Shown: positions 1 to 9,804, counted from the first letter of the stretch. The stretch: DNA of 64,000 bases from CALDTK01 sp965213735 (GCA_965213735.1 CBDCAB010000005.1:2147016-2211015); one strand, 5' to 3'. Notes: a model not told the origin generated them from the sequence alone. A program made the numbers and translations.

Positions 1-1542
1 TGGACCGTAATGCTTCGCTGCCGCAGCCAACATACCTGCTGTTGGAGCCACTACCACATCCGCGGCTCGCACTCCCGCAGTTACACGCTGGCGGTACTCG
101 TCATAGCGTGCTGGGGCAGCCTCACCATGCACCGCCTCCCACCACGACAGCACACAAGAATGAAGCACCACAACTACCGGCTGCTGCCAAGGAAGTGCAG
201 CGTGCGTCATACCATTGAGGTGGATGACTGTTGGACGGAATTCCTTGGCTAGCGCCTGCAGCCACTCCCCGGCAGCGTCGACGCCAGTCCAGGGCTCGTC
301 CATCCATTCAAGTGGATATTCACTGGTGCGCAAAGTCAGGTTGGCTAGTGCGGCCGCCTCTTCGCGTTGCTGTTGTGTGGGTAAGTTGCCCATCGTTGCG
401 AGCACCACGTTTAGCTCTGGCATGCTGGCGATGAGGTCGAGCGCGTAGGTCCAAATCCCGCCCATGGCATCGGCCGTCATTAACACCGTCGGTCGATCTG
501 GTGATGTAGCGGCACTGCGCTTGTAAATGCGATCTATGACTTCAGCTACAGCGACAAATTGTTCGGCTTTCGCTAAAAACCCATTATCCTGGCTAAGCTG
601 CTCGGCCCAGGCGGTGGCAGCTCGACCAGACCACTCATCTGGCGGAGCAACTAAGGTCTCGGTGCGGGTGCCATTGTAGCGCTCGGCTCGAAATTCATAA
701 AACGAGCCGCCGACATTGCGCATGGCAGCACCTCCAGCCGTTCCATAAAAGCGAGCTGCGATCACAGCTTCCTCACCGGCAGGGAGATTCCACGAGCAAC
801 TCAACTGGAGGTGGACGCCCGATGCAGTCGTAATGCTGGCCGTAGCAAAATCCTCAACCTGACCCTCTACGTTTGGCAGCAACTTACCTTTGCTAAACAG
901 CGCGCTGGTGACTTCGCTCACCTCCGGAAAATCCAGCACCCACAGCGCCAGATCGATGAGGTGAATGCCTAAATCGATGACGCAACCTCCACCAGCTAGT
1001 TGTGGATCATAAAACCAGTCTTTGTCGGGTCCGTAAGCATTGTGAAAGGTCAACTCGACCGCATAAATGTCGCCCAGTTCTCCCTGCTGCACGAGTTGCC
1101 GCACGGCTTGCATGGCGGCTGTGTGGCGGTAGGAGAGGTCGAGCCCCAGCAGGCGATTGTTGCTGCGGGCGGCTGCTACTACTTCACGAACCTCGGCTGC
1201 AGTTCGTCCGAGTGGCTTTTGGCAAAACACTGCCTTACCTGCTTGCAATGCTGCTGTGGCTTGTGCAGCGTGCAGAGCGCTCGGGGTAGCGATGACGATG
1301 CCATCGAGTGAGGCATCGGAGAGCAGTGCGTCGAGGTTTGTCACCACAGTTGCCTGCTCATTCAGCTTGGCAGCTCTTTCAGCGTTTTCCGTAGAGGGGT
1401 CAGCCACACTAGTGAGTTCGGCAACGCCGCTCTTGACAATAGCTTCAGCGCGATTGAGACCTATCCAGCCGACGCCAAGAAAACCTAGCTTGGGACGCCG
1501 GGCGGCTGCACTAGCTGTATCTGCTTTACTATGTGTAGGCAT
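1..1542 (-). CDS. Gfo/Idh/MocA oxidoreductase fused to a GT4-type glycosyltransferase (partial)
   Basis: The frame is open from the ATG at 1542 to the window edge: 514 codons, no stop, C-terminus outside the window. Residues 1-345 read as an NAD(P)-dependent sugar oxidoreductase, with a Rossmann start GFLGVGWIG near residue 20 and a QKPLG motif replacing the usual EKP. Near residue 352 a second domain starts (TVLMTADAMGGIWTYALDL), the typical N-terminus of a group 1/GT4 glycosyltransferase. I checked this frame codon by codon and found no stop between the domains, so it is a fusion rather than two genes. It lies 2 nt after the dehydrogenase stop and is the last visible gene of the operon. The likely role is oxidising or epimerising a sugar and transferring it to an acceptor; the substrate is unknown. 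Confidence 0.85.
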   Translation of the reverse strand, partial: MPTHSKADTASAAARRPKLGFLGVGWIGLNRAEAIVKSGVAELTSVADPSTENAERAAKLNEQATVVTNLDALLSDASLDGIVIATPSALHAAQATAALQAGKAVFCQKPLGRTAAEVREVVAAARSNNRLLGLDLSYRHTAAMQAVRQLVQQGELGDIYAVELTFHNAYGPDKDWFYDPQLAGGGCVIDLGIHLIDLALWVLDFPEVSEVTSALFSKGKLLPNVEGQVEDFATASITTASGVHLQLSCSWNLPAGEEAVIAARFYGTAGGAAMRNVGGSFYEFRAERYNGTRTETLVAPPDEWSGRAATAWAEQLSQDNGFLAKAEQFVAVAEVIDRIYKRSAATSPDRPTVLMTADAMGGIWTYALDLIASMPELNVVLATMGNLPTQQQREEAAALANLTLRTSEYPLEWMDEPWTGVDAAGEWLQALAKEFRPTVIHLNGMTHAALPWQQPVVVVLHSCVLSWWEAVHGEAAPARYDEYRQRVTAGVRAADVVVAPTAGMLAAAAKHYGP

Positions 1543-1544
1543 AG

Positions 1545-2531
1545 CTAGCAAGAGATGTAAGCTTTGACAAAACCATCAGGTCGCCGATCGAGGCATTCAA
1601 AGGCACTGCCGATGTCGCCGAGCGGAAAGTTGTGGGTATAGAGCTGTTGTGGCTGGAGGCGACCTTCCGTGACAGCCGCTACAGCATCGCGCATGCCTTG
1701 CACATACATTTCCGGCTCCCTCTCGTGGGCATTGATGACGTCGAGGCCACGCCAATTCCAGAGCTGCACATTGACCTGGCGCATACCATCCTGGTGGAAG
1801 CCCGCAATGATGAGTCGGCCGCGGTTGGCACACAGTTCGCCGGCCAAGTTGAGTGGCCACTCATAGCCTGTGCACTCAATCACGTGACTGCACCACTTGC
1901 CACCGGTTAGCTTTTCTACGCTGGCAATTATGCGCTCGTGATCATCCATTTCGATGCGTTCGTCGGCACCACATGCCTCAGCTACGTCGAGCGAAAAGGG
2001 GCGGCGAGAGATAGCGATTACTCGAGCTCCGGCGTGTTTGACCAGCTGGGTGAGTAGCGCCCCCATAAACCCTATGCCGAGGATGGCCACCGTGTCACCT
2101 GCTTTGATTTCGCTGCGGCGAAAAATATTAAGCGCACAGCCTAAAGCCTCACCTGGAAAAGCCTGTCCGTCAAGCTGAGCCGGCAATTTCACCACTTTGT
2201 CTGCATCGGCCACATCAAGTTCTGCATAGCCGTTGTAGCTGAGCGCCGTTACGCGATCGCCGACGTTTAGGTTTCTTACCTGCGCTCCAAGCTCCTCGAT
2301 GGTTCCCCAAGTTTCGTGACCGGGATTACCAGCTGCGACGGGATACTTAAACCACTCCCGCCCTTGATAGATCGGCAAGCTGGAGGCACACACACCGCAG
2401 CCTTCCACCCGCAGCCGCACCTGATGATCGGCGAGTTGGGGCAGTGATGCTGATTCAATAGCAAAGGTCTGGGGGGCTACCAACACCGCAGCTTTCATTG
2501 CAGCACCAGCAGATGTACCTGCACCACTCAT
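1545..2531 (-). CDS. Medium-chain zinc-type alcohol/sugar dehydrogenase
   Basis: 328-residue MDR-superfamily dehydrogenase. The catalytic-zinc region shows GCGVCAS near the N-terminus and GNPGHETWG, the counterpart of the GHE motif. The cofactor site is AILGIGFMGALLTQL. The four-cysteine structural zinc loop of classical alcohol dehydrogenases is not evident. The start overlaps the preceding glycosidase-epimerase stop by 4 nt (ATGA), so the two are probably translationally coupled. In this operon it probably oxidises or reduces a sugar or sugar nucleotide. The family assignment is firm, the substrate unknown. Confidence 0.88.
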   Translation of the reverse strand: MSGAGTSAGAAMKAAVLVAPQTFAIESASLPQLADHQVRLRVEGCGVCASSLPIYQGREWFKYPVAAGNPGHETWGTIEELGAQVRNLNVGDRVTALSYNGYAELDVADADKVVKLPAQLDGQAFPGEALGCALNIFRRSEIKAGDTVAILGIGFMGALLTQLVKHAGARVIAISRRPFSLDVAEACGADERIEMDDHERIIASVEKLTGGKWCSHVIECTGYEWPLNLAGELCANRGRLIIAGFHQDGMRQVNVQLWNWRGLDVINAHEREPEMYVQGMRDAVAAVTEGRLQPQQLYTHNFPLGDIGSAFECLDRRPDGFVKAYISC

Positions 2532-4567
2532 GAAACGGCATTAGAAGCTTCGGTAGACACAGAAGTCCCCACTCCATGCTCTCGCTGCTCACTCAGCCAG
2601 TTGTATAGTTTGGCCAGACCTTCCTCTACAGCATGTTCAGCTCGCCAGCCCGCTGCTTGGCTAAACCGCTGTGTATCCGACACATAATAGTGTTGATCAC
2701 CTGGTCGCCAATCTCCAAAGTTGAGCTGAATGGGGCTGCCTTTATAGTCGGAGAGCACTTCAATGAGTTCGAGTAGGCTGACTGCGTTTGTAGGACCTCC
2801 ACCAATATTGAAAGCCTTCCCGCTTAGTCGCTTGGCCTGTTTTCGCGCAAGCATGAAGGCGCTAACTAAATCCTCGACAAAAAGAACATCCCGCACCTGA
2901 CGACCATCCCCAAAAATGTTGATTGGCTCGTCTTCAATAGCTCGAATAGCGAAATGAGCGACCCAGCCTTGATCTTCGGTGCCGCACTGGTGGGGGCCGT
3001 AAATGCAACTCATCCGAAACACCACCGCCGGGATGCCGAAGGTGCGGGCGTAATCGAGCACGTACTGATCGGCCGTACCTTTCGAGCATCCATAAGGACT
3101 GTGAAAATCAAGTGCCCGCTGCTCATCGATGCCGTGCTTGCGCAGGTGTTGATCAGCAGGCTCGTAGCGTGAATCAGTCGGAACAAAGTTCAGATCCTCT
3201 AGGCCGCCATACACCTTGTTGGTCGAGGTAAACACGAGGGTCGGCGGCTTTGGCTGCTTGCGAATGGCTTCAAGTAAATTGAGCGTCCCAAAGGCATTGA
3301 TCTGGAAGTCTTCGGCGGGCGCATGGAGTGACGTGGTGACGGCTACTTGCGCTGCCAAATGGAACACGTGCTTAGCATTCTCAACGAGCACATTGACGGT
3401 GGTGACATCGCGAATGTCGCCGATATAGATGAGCAGCTGCTTGCTGTAGGTATCATCGAGCCAAGCCAGGTTGCGCTCCACACCTGGTCGAGACAGGTTG
3501 TCGAGCACGAGAATGCGCTCGCCTTGCTCCAGTAGGCGGCTCGCCAGGTTGGTGCCGATAAATCCCGCCCCGCCCGTAACGAGCGTGTATGGCTGATCGC
3601 CGGCTCGAGGCACATCACGCCTCACGTGGGGCAGGTCGTGCAAACCTTCGATGCCGTGCCGCGCCCACATGCGGTATAGCAGTTTGCTACTGCCGTCGGT
3701 GCGCTTGAGGCCGAAGTAATATTCCCGCTCATCAATATGAAATCCGCCAACGGTAGAGCGAGTTAAATCCAGGTCGTGCAAAGCATACCAATAGACGCGA
3801 TCCACATCGGTGGAAAGCACATTTTTAAACTCTTGGAGCTGCTTGTACTCGTCGAATTGCCAGGTTGAAAATCCTGCTTCGGTAATCCACAGTTGTGCCT
3901 TGCTGCTGTGGCGTTGCAGGACTTCCCGCACGGCTGCGATGTTGGATTCCCAGCCATCCCAAAGCTGATCAAAAACATCGGGGAAGCCGTGAATTCCGAC
4001 GGCATCGATGTATTTCATCACCCCGTGCTCAAACATGGCTTCCAGCCAATTCGGATCGATGGGAGCCATACCTCCGAGCACAGTTTTTTTACCCCGCTGC
4101 TGAGCCCAATGAGCAGCTCCGCCCACCATCTCGCCAAACTTGTTCCAGTTGTAGTCGAGGGTGAAGTCGTACTCAGTACGGTTGTTAGGCTCGTTCCAGA
4201 GTTCTACCCACTCGAAATGCTCCCCGTGGCGCGTGATGAACACGTCGATGAAGTCTGCATAGTCTTTAGCTACACGCGGAGGAGAGGAGGTTTTGGGGCG
4301 AATGCCGAGTGAAGGTGGCGTGTATAAAAAGCAAGGCAGCACTTCCACTTCGCGGGCGAGGGTGGGCATGAGCCAGGCGTACCATTCAGCTCCTTCGGGT
4401 GTGTAGTAATCGGCCCAAGAAATTCCTGTGCGCAAGTGGTCTACCCCCAGTTCCTTGAGATCAGCTAAAGCTTGTAAGACGCGATCGTGCTCGCCGACCT
4501 GAAACCATTCCAATATTCCGATGGATGGTTGGGCGGGAGTGGAGGTGGTAGAGGGAGTTTGAGTCAT
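2528..4567 (-). CDS. Glycosidase-like TIM-barrel fused to NAD-dependent sugar epimerase
   Basis: 679 residues with two clear domains. Residues ~12-315 resemble clan GH-A/GH39-type glycosidases: WNEPN places a likely acid/base Glu at 126, and WITEAGF a likely nucleophile at Glu230. Residues ~327-660 are an extended SDR epimerase/dehydratase: nucleotide loop TGGAGFIG at 331-338 and a Tyr490-x3-Lys494 pair in SPYGCSKG, closest in style to CDP-paratose/CDP-tyvelose 2-epimerases. The frame is continuous across the linker. It sits between an epimerase and a dehydrogenase in the same operon. I infer a protein that both releases and remodels a sugar, or a barrel repurposed for binding; neither is shown directly. 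Confidence 0.87.
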   Translation of the reverse strand: MTQTPSTTSTPAQPSIGILEWFQVGEHDRVLQALADLKELGVDHLRTGISWADYYTPEGAEWYAWLMPTLAREVEVLPCFLYTPPSLGIRPKTSSPPRVAKDYADFIDVFITRHGEHFEWVELWNEPNNRTEYDFTLDYNWNKFGEMVGGAAHWAQQRGKKTVLGGMAPIDPNWLEAMFEHGVMKYIDAVGIHGFPDVFDQLWDGWESNIAAVREVLQRHSSKAQLWITEAGFSTWQFDEYKQLQEFKNVLSTDVDRVYWYALHDLDLTRSTVGGFHIDEREYYFGLKRTDGSSKLLYRMWARHGIEGLHDLPHVRRDVPRAGDQPYTLVTGGAGFIGTNLASRLLEQGERILVLDNLSRPGVERNLAWLDDTYSKQLLIYIGDIRDVTTVNVLVENAKHVFHLAAQVAVTTSLHAPAEDFQINAFGTLNLLEAIRKQPKPPTLVFTSTNKVYGGLEDLNFVPTDSRYEPADQHLRKHGIDEQRALDFHSPYGCSKGTADQYVLDYARTFGIPAVVFRMSCIYGPHQCGTEDQGWVAHFAIRAIEDEPINIFGDGRQVRDVLFVEDLVSAFMLARKQAKRLSGKAFNIGGGPTNAVSLLELIEVLSDYKGSPIQLNFGDWRPGDQHYYVSDTQRFSQAAGWRAEHAVEEGLAKLYNWLSEQREHGVGTSVSTEASNAVS

Positions 4568-4607
4568 TCTTTGGTGTAGAGTCGGGGGGGATAAGGGTGC
4601 AATAGGT

Positions 4608-5735
4608 TCAGACGGTAAGACCGCGGGCGGCGAGTTCGGCCGTGGCTTGATCTATGCGATCATCGGCGATTTGCCCTTCGAGCCAGTTGGCGAGTTCTTG
4701 CAAGCCTTCATCGAAAGGTACTTGCGGTTCGAAGCCCAGTAGCTCGCGGGCGAGACTTATGTCTGCGTAGCAATGACGAATATCACCTAAACGGTACTTG
4801 CCGCTGAGGTCGGGGGCGAGTTCGGGTTTGCCCATGACTTCGGCGAGTCGTATGGCGATTTCATTGACGGTGTAGCTGTTGCCGCTGCCTACGTTGAGGG
4901 CATGGCCATTGGCGGCAGGTTTTTCGAGTGCTAGTCGGCAGGCGAGGGCAATGTCGCGCACGTGCACAAAATCGCGCTGCTGCTGGCCATCTTCGAAGAT
5001 CATCGGCGGCCTATTGTTGAGCAGGCGCGAAGCAAAAATTGCGAGCACCCCGGTATAGGGATTGGACAGCGACTGCCGGGTGCCGTAGACGTTGAAAAAT
5101 CTTAGTGCTACAGTCGGAATTTTGTAGGCGCGGCCGGTGATGAGGCAGAGGCGTTCTTGGTCGAATTTGGAGAGCGCATACACTGAGCTGAGCGTTGGCA
5201 GCTTGTGCTCGGGGGTAGGGGAGGGGCTAATAGCTTCGCCTGCGTCGTTGCGAGGCTCCCAATCGCCGGCTTTGAGTTGTGCGAGTGGCCGCTCGCCTAC
5301 GCTAACGACTTTGCCGGCGGCGTCGCGATAAAGCCCGTCGCCGTAGATGCTCATGCTACTGGCTACGATGAGCTTGTCAACGGGATTGGCAGCGAGTGCT
5401 TCGAGTAAAACGGCCGTGCCGAGGTTGTTGACGGCCGTGTATTCAGCTATCTCGTACATGCTTTGGCCAACGCCTACCATCGCAGCGAAATGAAATACGG
5501 CGTCTACACCCTGCAGGGCTCGCGCTACAGCATGTTTGTCCCGCACATCACCGACATGCAAGTCTACCCGCTCGTCGAGGTACTGTGGGCGCTTTTGCCC
5601 GGGGCCATGTACCTGCTCGCTGAGGTTGTCGAGTGCACGCACCGTGTAGCCGTGAGCCAGAAGTTCGTCAGCTAAATGCGAGCCTACAAAGCCAGCACCG
5701 CCGGTTATCAAGATGGTAGATTTGTTAGGAGTCAA
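4608..5735 (-). CDS. NAD-dependent nucleotide-sugar epimerase/dehydratase
   Basis: 375-residue extended short-chain dehydrogenase. The N-terminal NAD loop is TGGAGFVGSH (11-20) and the catalytic pair Tyr186/Lys190 lies in SVYALSK. An insertion of about 40 residues before the YxxxK (DGLYRDAAG through PTPEHKLP) resembles dTDP-L-rhamnose 4-epimerase-type proteins. It should act on a cytoplasmic nucleotide sugar. It lies 16 nt after the SDR gene and 40 nt before the glycosidase-epimerase fusion, on the same strand, consistent with one transcript. Confidence 0.88.
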   Translation of the reverse strand: MTPNKSTILITGGAGFVGSHLADELLAHGYTVRALDNLSEQVHGPGQKRPQYLDERVDLHVGDVRDKHAVARALQGVDAVFHFAAMVGVGQSMYEIAEYTAVNNLGTAVLLEALAANPVDKLIVASSMSIYGDGLYRDAAGKVVSVGERPLAQLKAGDWEPRNDAGEAISPSPTPEHKLPTLSSVYALSKFDQERLCLITGRAYKIPTVALRFFNVYGTRQSLSNPYTGVLAIFASRLLNNRPPMIFEDGQQQRDFVHVRDIALACRLALEKPAANGHALNVGSGNSYTVNEIAIRLAEVMGKPELAPDLSGKYRLGDIRHCYADISLARELLGFEPQVPFDEGLQELANWLEGQIADDRIDQATAELAARGLTV

Positions 5736-5751
5736 AGAGAAGAGTTAGAGG

Positions 5752-6450
5752 TTAAAATTCTTGAGAAGTAGGTCGGACAGTTATGTTATTAATGGCCACT
5801 CCCGCTGGTTGATTCATCGCGTAGAGGACGGCGCGAGCAACATCATCGGGTGCGAGAGCATCAATAACTTCTTCTAGTGAAAGCGTTGTTGCCCCTCGAT
5901 GTTCAAGAAACGCACTGTTTGTCCAGCCTGGCGCAACAACAGTTACCCGTATTGTTGGTAAAACTTCGAGTCTCAAGGTCTCGGCGATAATGTCGAGTGC
6001 TGCTTTACTGGCAGCATAAATTCCGCCGTAGGTATAGGGTTTGTGGGCGGCAACAGAAGATACAATCACGATGTGACCTTCTTGTTGGGCGAGCATGTTT
6101 GGCAGGAATGCACGGATAAGCCGCAGGGTGCCCATCACATTGACGTTGATAACCCTTTGCCACTTTTCGGGGTCTCCTTCTGCTAGTCTTTCGTGCATGT
6201 CGATGCCTGCACAACACACTAAAATTGCTGGAGCCCCAAGGCGCTCAGTGAGATCTTCATAAAGCTGAGCGACATCTTCCCGAGAAGCAACATCGCAAGT
6301 GTATTGTTGGACTTTAGCAGGTAATTCTGCGCATTGATTGACATCCGCAATGGCTACGGCAACGTCATGTTGGATCAGTTGCTTAGCGATGGCTAGTCCA
6401 ATACCTGAAGCCCCTCCACTTACGAGGGCGATGCTGCTTGATAAGTCCAT
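5752..6450 (-). CDS. Short-chain dehydrogenase/reductase
   Basis: Classical SDR of 232 residues with the NAD(P) loop VSGGASGIGLA near the N-terminus and YAASK as the catalytic Tyr/Lys pair. I chose the ATG at 6450 (MDLSSSIALVSGG) because the family begins just before the first beta strand. A further in-frame start at 6483 would add only a non-conserved MRRVYHVCSSH. It appears to be the first gene of the minus-strand sugar operon ending at the left edge. The substrate is not identifiable. Confidence 0.85.
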   Translation of the reverse strand: MDLSSSIALVSGGASGIGLAIAKQLIQHDVAVAIADVNQCAELPAKVQQYTCDVASREDVAQLYEDLTERLGAPAILVCCAGIDMHERLAEGDPEKWQRVINVNVMGTLRLIRAFLPNMLAQQEGHIVIVSSVAAHKPYTYGGIYAASKAALDIIAETLRLEVLPTIRVTVVAPGWTNSAFLEHRGATTLSLEEVIDALAPDDVARAVLYAMNQPAGVAINNITVRPTSQEF

Positions 6451-6883
6451 ATGCGAGCTACAAACATGATAAACCCGTCGCAATTCCCAACATGGCGTCT
6501 ACGGGTGCAGAAGGAGCTTCATGCGGCTCAACACACTACTTCTATAAACGTTGTAAATTTTTCAAGGTGGCTCAGCTCATCAGTACTGTACTCAGCCTCA
6601 GCGTTTTATTTAGTGGAGTAGGGGTCGGCCTCAGCCAGCGTTTCTGCACGAGTCCTTTGTCGACACGAGAATTGTCGGTCTTGCACTGACATGTAGTATG
6701 GCGGCAAAAGATGTAGCTTTTTCGCGCGTTGCTCAACACTGTTACCGCTTTTGGTGTCGCTACAGATGTGCTGTATGTACAACACCGTTCGATGGCGCTC
6801 GATAATGCTGCTGCCAACTGGCTACTCTGTGCGAGTGCGCTGGATAGGCGTAGTTCTTACACTTCTCATCTCAAAATTTGAAC
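6451..6883. other. Intergenic region, no gene seen
   Basis: About 430 bp between the start of the leftward sugar operon and the start of the rightward DUF3347 gene. Promoters for both should lie here. Short overlapping open frames (such as 6572-6817 minus) have no recognisable signal or family feature and I do not call them genes. Confidence 0.5.
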
Positions 6884-7468
6884 ATGAAGACTTTTCTTTT
6901 AATCGCGCTGACTGCGCTGACCTTTGCTTGCGGCGAGCGTAATCCAGCCGATGTTGATGGCATTAACGGTGATGCACCTGTTGTGCCCATGACGAGTGAT
7001 CCTGAGCTGGTCAATGGCGTTGCTGGGGATCAATTGGTGGAGACTACCTGGTCGGCTGCTGTGCTCGATTACATAGCACTCAAGAATGCGTTTGTCGCAA
7101 GCGATTTGACTACTGCAAAAGTGAAAGCTCGGGATCTGGCCGTTCGTCTTGGCGGTGCCGACATGAATGCGATGGGTGCAGCTCACGATGCGTGGATGCA
7201 ACAGGCGATACCTGTGCAGCGCATCGCCGAGCGAATAGCAAATGCAGCTGATTTAGAAGCCGCTCGCGAAGGGTTTAGCGAGTTGACTACTCCGATGGTC
7301 AACGCGGTGAAGGTGCTTGGCGACGGCGGTCGAGAGCTGTACGTGCAGCACTGTCCGATGGCCTTTGATCATGCAGGCGCCAATTGGGTGAGTCTGGAGC
7401 GGGAAATACGCAATCCCTACTTTGGGGACAAGATGCTGACGTGCGGGAAAGTTATGGAAGAGCTGTAG
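6884..7468 (+). CDS. DUF3347-domain lipoprotein, probable copper binding
   Basis: 194 residues from the ATG at 6884; an in-frame TTG at 6878 is a weaker start. The N-terminus MKTFLLIALTALTFAC is a lipoprotein signal with lipobox Cys near residue 16. The C-terminal segment carries YVQHCPMAF, REIRNPYFGDKMLTCG: the Cys-Pro-Met and NPYFG..MLxCG signatures of DUF3347, found alone or attached to CusB-like copper efflux subunits in Bacteroidota. It probably binds copper in the periplasm or at the outer membrane. The copper-storage and HMA-MauE genes at 10.4-11.7 kb fit this, although a REP/RAYT block separates them. Confidence 0.8.
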   Translation: MKTFLLIALTALTFACGERNPADVDGINGDAPVVPMTSDPELVNGVAGDQLVETTWSAAVLDYIALKNAFVASDLTTAKVKARDLAVRLGGADMNAMGAAHDAWMQQAIPVQRIAERIANAADLEAAREGFSELTTPMVNAVKVLGDGGRELYVQHCPMAFDHAGANWVSLEREIRNPYFGDKMLTCGKVMEEL

Positions 7469-7499
7469 GGGGTGAGTTATAGTGGGTAGGTGTTTTGAA

Positions 7500-9225
7500 G
7501 TGCCGAGGGGTAAAATTTTTGTGCTTCTCCGGGGCCTGACCACAGTGTTTAGGTCAGGCGAGGCCTGGAAATACCGTGTGGGGGCATCATGGAGTGCCTA
7601 GGGGAAGAATTTTTCGCTTCTCCGGGGCCTGCAATTACCGTGTGGGGGCATCTTGGAGTGCCTAGGGGAAGAATTTTTCGCTTCGCCGGGGCCTGGAATT
7701 ACCGTGTGGGGGCATCTCGAAGTGCCTACGGGCAAAGGTCTTAATTGTTGATTACGTGATGCTTTTGTGGGACCCGGAGGATTCAAGAAGTGCGACCCGC
7801 GCTGCGGGGCGGAGGACAGGCGGGATATATATGTTGTACTTTTCGGGGCTGGGATTGGCCTGTTTTTGAAGTTATGAAGTGCCGAGGGGTAAACTTTTAG
7901 CGCTTCTCCGGGGCCTGACCACAATATTATGGTCAAGCGAGACCTGCAATTACCGTGTGTGGGCATCTCGAAGTGCCTTGGAGAAGAATTTTTCGCTTCT
8001 CCGGGGCCTGCAATTACCGTGTGGGGGCATCTTGGAGTGCCTACGGGCAAAGGCCTTTCTCGTTGATTACGTAATGCTTTTGTGGGACCCGGAGGATTCA
8101 AGAAGTGCGACCCGCGCTGCGGGGCGGGTGACGGGTGGGAGGTATGTTGTACTTTTTCGGGGCCTAGAATTGGCCCGTTTTTGAAGTTGTGAAGTGCCGA
8201 GGGGTAAAATTTTAGCGCTTCTCCGGGGCCTGCAATTACCGTGTGTGGGCATCTCGAAGTGCCTACAGGCAAAGGCCTTTCTCGTTGATTGCGTGATGCT
8301 TTTGTGGGACCCGGAGGATTCAAGAAGTGCGACCCGCGCTGCGGGGCGGGGGACGGGCGGGATAGATATGTTACGCTTCTCCGGGGCCTGCAATTACCGT
8401 TTGGGGGCATCTCGAAGTGCCTGCGGGCAAAGGCCTTTCTCGTTGATTACGTAATGCTTTTGTGGGACCCGGAGGATTCAAGAAGTGCGACCCGCGCTGC
8501 GGGGCGGGGGACGGGTGGGATAGATATGTTGTGCTTCTCCGGGGCCTGCAATTACCGTGTGTGGGCATCTCGAAGTGCCTACAGGCAAAGGCCTTTCTCG
8601 TTGATTGCGTGATGCTTTTGTGGGACCCGGAGGATTCAAGAAGTGCGACCCGCGCTGCGGGGCGGGGGACGGGTGGGATAGATATGTTGTGCTTCTCCGG
8701 GGCCTGCAATTACCGTGTGTGGGCATCTCGAAGTGCCTACAGGCAAAGGCCTTTCTCGTTGATTGCGTGATGCTTTTGTGGGACCCGGAGGATTCAAGAA
8801 GTGCGACCCGCGCTGCGGGGCGGGGGACGGGTGGGATAGATATGTTGTGCTTTTCGGGGCTGGAATTGGCCTGTTTTTGAAGTTATGAAGTGCCGAGGGG
8901 TAAAATTTTTTCGCTTTTCCGGGGCCTGCAATTACCGTGTGGGGGCATCTTGGAGTGCCTACGGGCAAAGGCCTTTCTCGTTGATTGCGTGATGCTTTTG
9001 TGGGACCCGGAGGATTCAAGAAGTGCGACCCGCGCTGCGGGGCGGAGGACGGGCGGGATAGATATGTTACGCTTCTCCGGGGCCTGCAATTACCGTTTGG
9101 GGGCATCTCGAAGTGCCTACAGGCAAAGGCCTTTCTCGTTGATTGCGTGATGCTTTTGTGGGACCCGGAGGATTCAAGAAGTGCGACCCGCGCTGCGGGG
9201 CGGGGGACGGGCGAGGATACTGAAA
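7500..9225 (+). repeat. REP-like repeat array, left arm
   Basis: Array of a short unit (core CTCCGGGGCCTGCAATTACC, then GTGCCTACGGGCAAAGG) and a longer unit containing TGTGGGACCCGGAGGATTC and GACCCGCGCTGCGGGGCGG. The long unit recurs eight times, with its ATGCTTTT at 7759, 8074, 8296, 8454, 8612, 8770, 8992 and 9150. Spacings are 315, 222, 158, 158, 158, 222 and 158 bp, so the basic period is 158 bp with an optional 64-bp extra unit. Sub-units form imperfect hairpins (GGGGAAG opposite CTTCTCC at ~7659-7685). Open frames read through the array only because the repeat lacks stops; they are not genes. Confidence 0.93.
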
Positions 9226-9351
9226 TTTAAGAGAGGATTTATCCGTATGAAGCCTTTAATGTTGTATACCTGAAGAACCTAAACCGCACCGCTCGGAGAG
9301 GTGATGTGGAAAATATTTTGTAGATTCCAGGAAATCTAAACTTACACCCTC

Positions 9352-9804
9352 ATGAATTCATACGTACAGAACACGCACCAGCTCATCTTTACTCCAAAGC
9401 ATCGACAACCGGTTTTAGAGGCTAATAATCGCAAGCGGCTATTTGCGTATGCTCGTGGATTCTTCAAAAACAAGGACTGTCCATCATTTGCGATAGATGG
9501 TGTTGAAGATCATCTTCATTTCGTGTATTTTCAACATCCATCAATTGCTTTAGCCGACCTCGTCCGTGACCTCAAGCGTGCCCTCCACACGTTTATTGAC
9601 GACAATCACCTTTTTCCGATGTTCACGAAGTGGCAGCTAAAGTATAGCGACTTCAGCTACTCGTACAGAGATCGAGATAATGTCATTGCGTACGTCAATA
9701 ATCAGGTCAATCATCATGCCCACCAGCACGAATCTTATATCGATGAACTTCGGAGACTCTACGAAGAGCACGGTCTGAAATTTCACGAGAAATTTCTAAA
9801 ATAA
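9352..9804 (+). CDS. REP-associated tyrosine transposase (RAYT/IS200-like, Y1 HUH)
   Basis: 150-residue single-domain Y1 transposase. Visible family marks are the opening NTHQLIFTPKHRQPVL, the metal-binding HxH of DHLHFVYF, and the catalytic tyrosine in AYVNNQVNHHAHQ. Such enzymes cut and rejoin single-stranded DNA at hairpin-forming sites. There is no tnpB partner. The gene sits between two repeat arrays of opposite orientation made of related units, the layout expected of a RAYT that maintains REP elements. The ORF is intact with an ordinary ATG, so the protein may be active. An ordinary IS200 transposase is the alternative, but the dense flanking arrays favour RAYT. Confidence 0.85.
   Translation: MNSYVQNTHQLIFTPKHRQPVLEANNRKRLFAYARGFFKNKDCPSFAIDGVEDHLHFVYFQHPSIALADLVRDLKRALHTFIDDNHLFPMFTKWQLKYSDFSYSYRDRDNVIAYVNNQVNHHAHQHESYIDELRRLYEEHGLKFHEKFLK

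Noticed and set aside
6572..6817. 81-residue minus-strand ORF upstream of the DUF3347 gene
   Set aside because: No recognisable composition or motif, and it lies where two divergent promoters are expected.
7598..9230. Several long open frames on both strands, up to 270 residues
   Set aside because: They are translations of stop-poor REP repeats: the same peptide blocks recur in different frames and strands with no start signal or domain.
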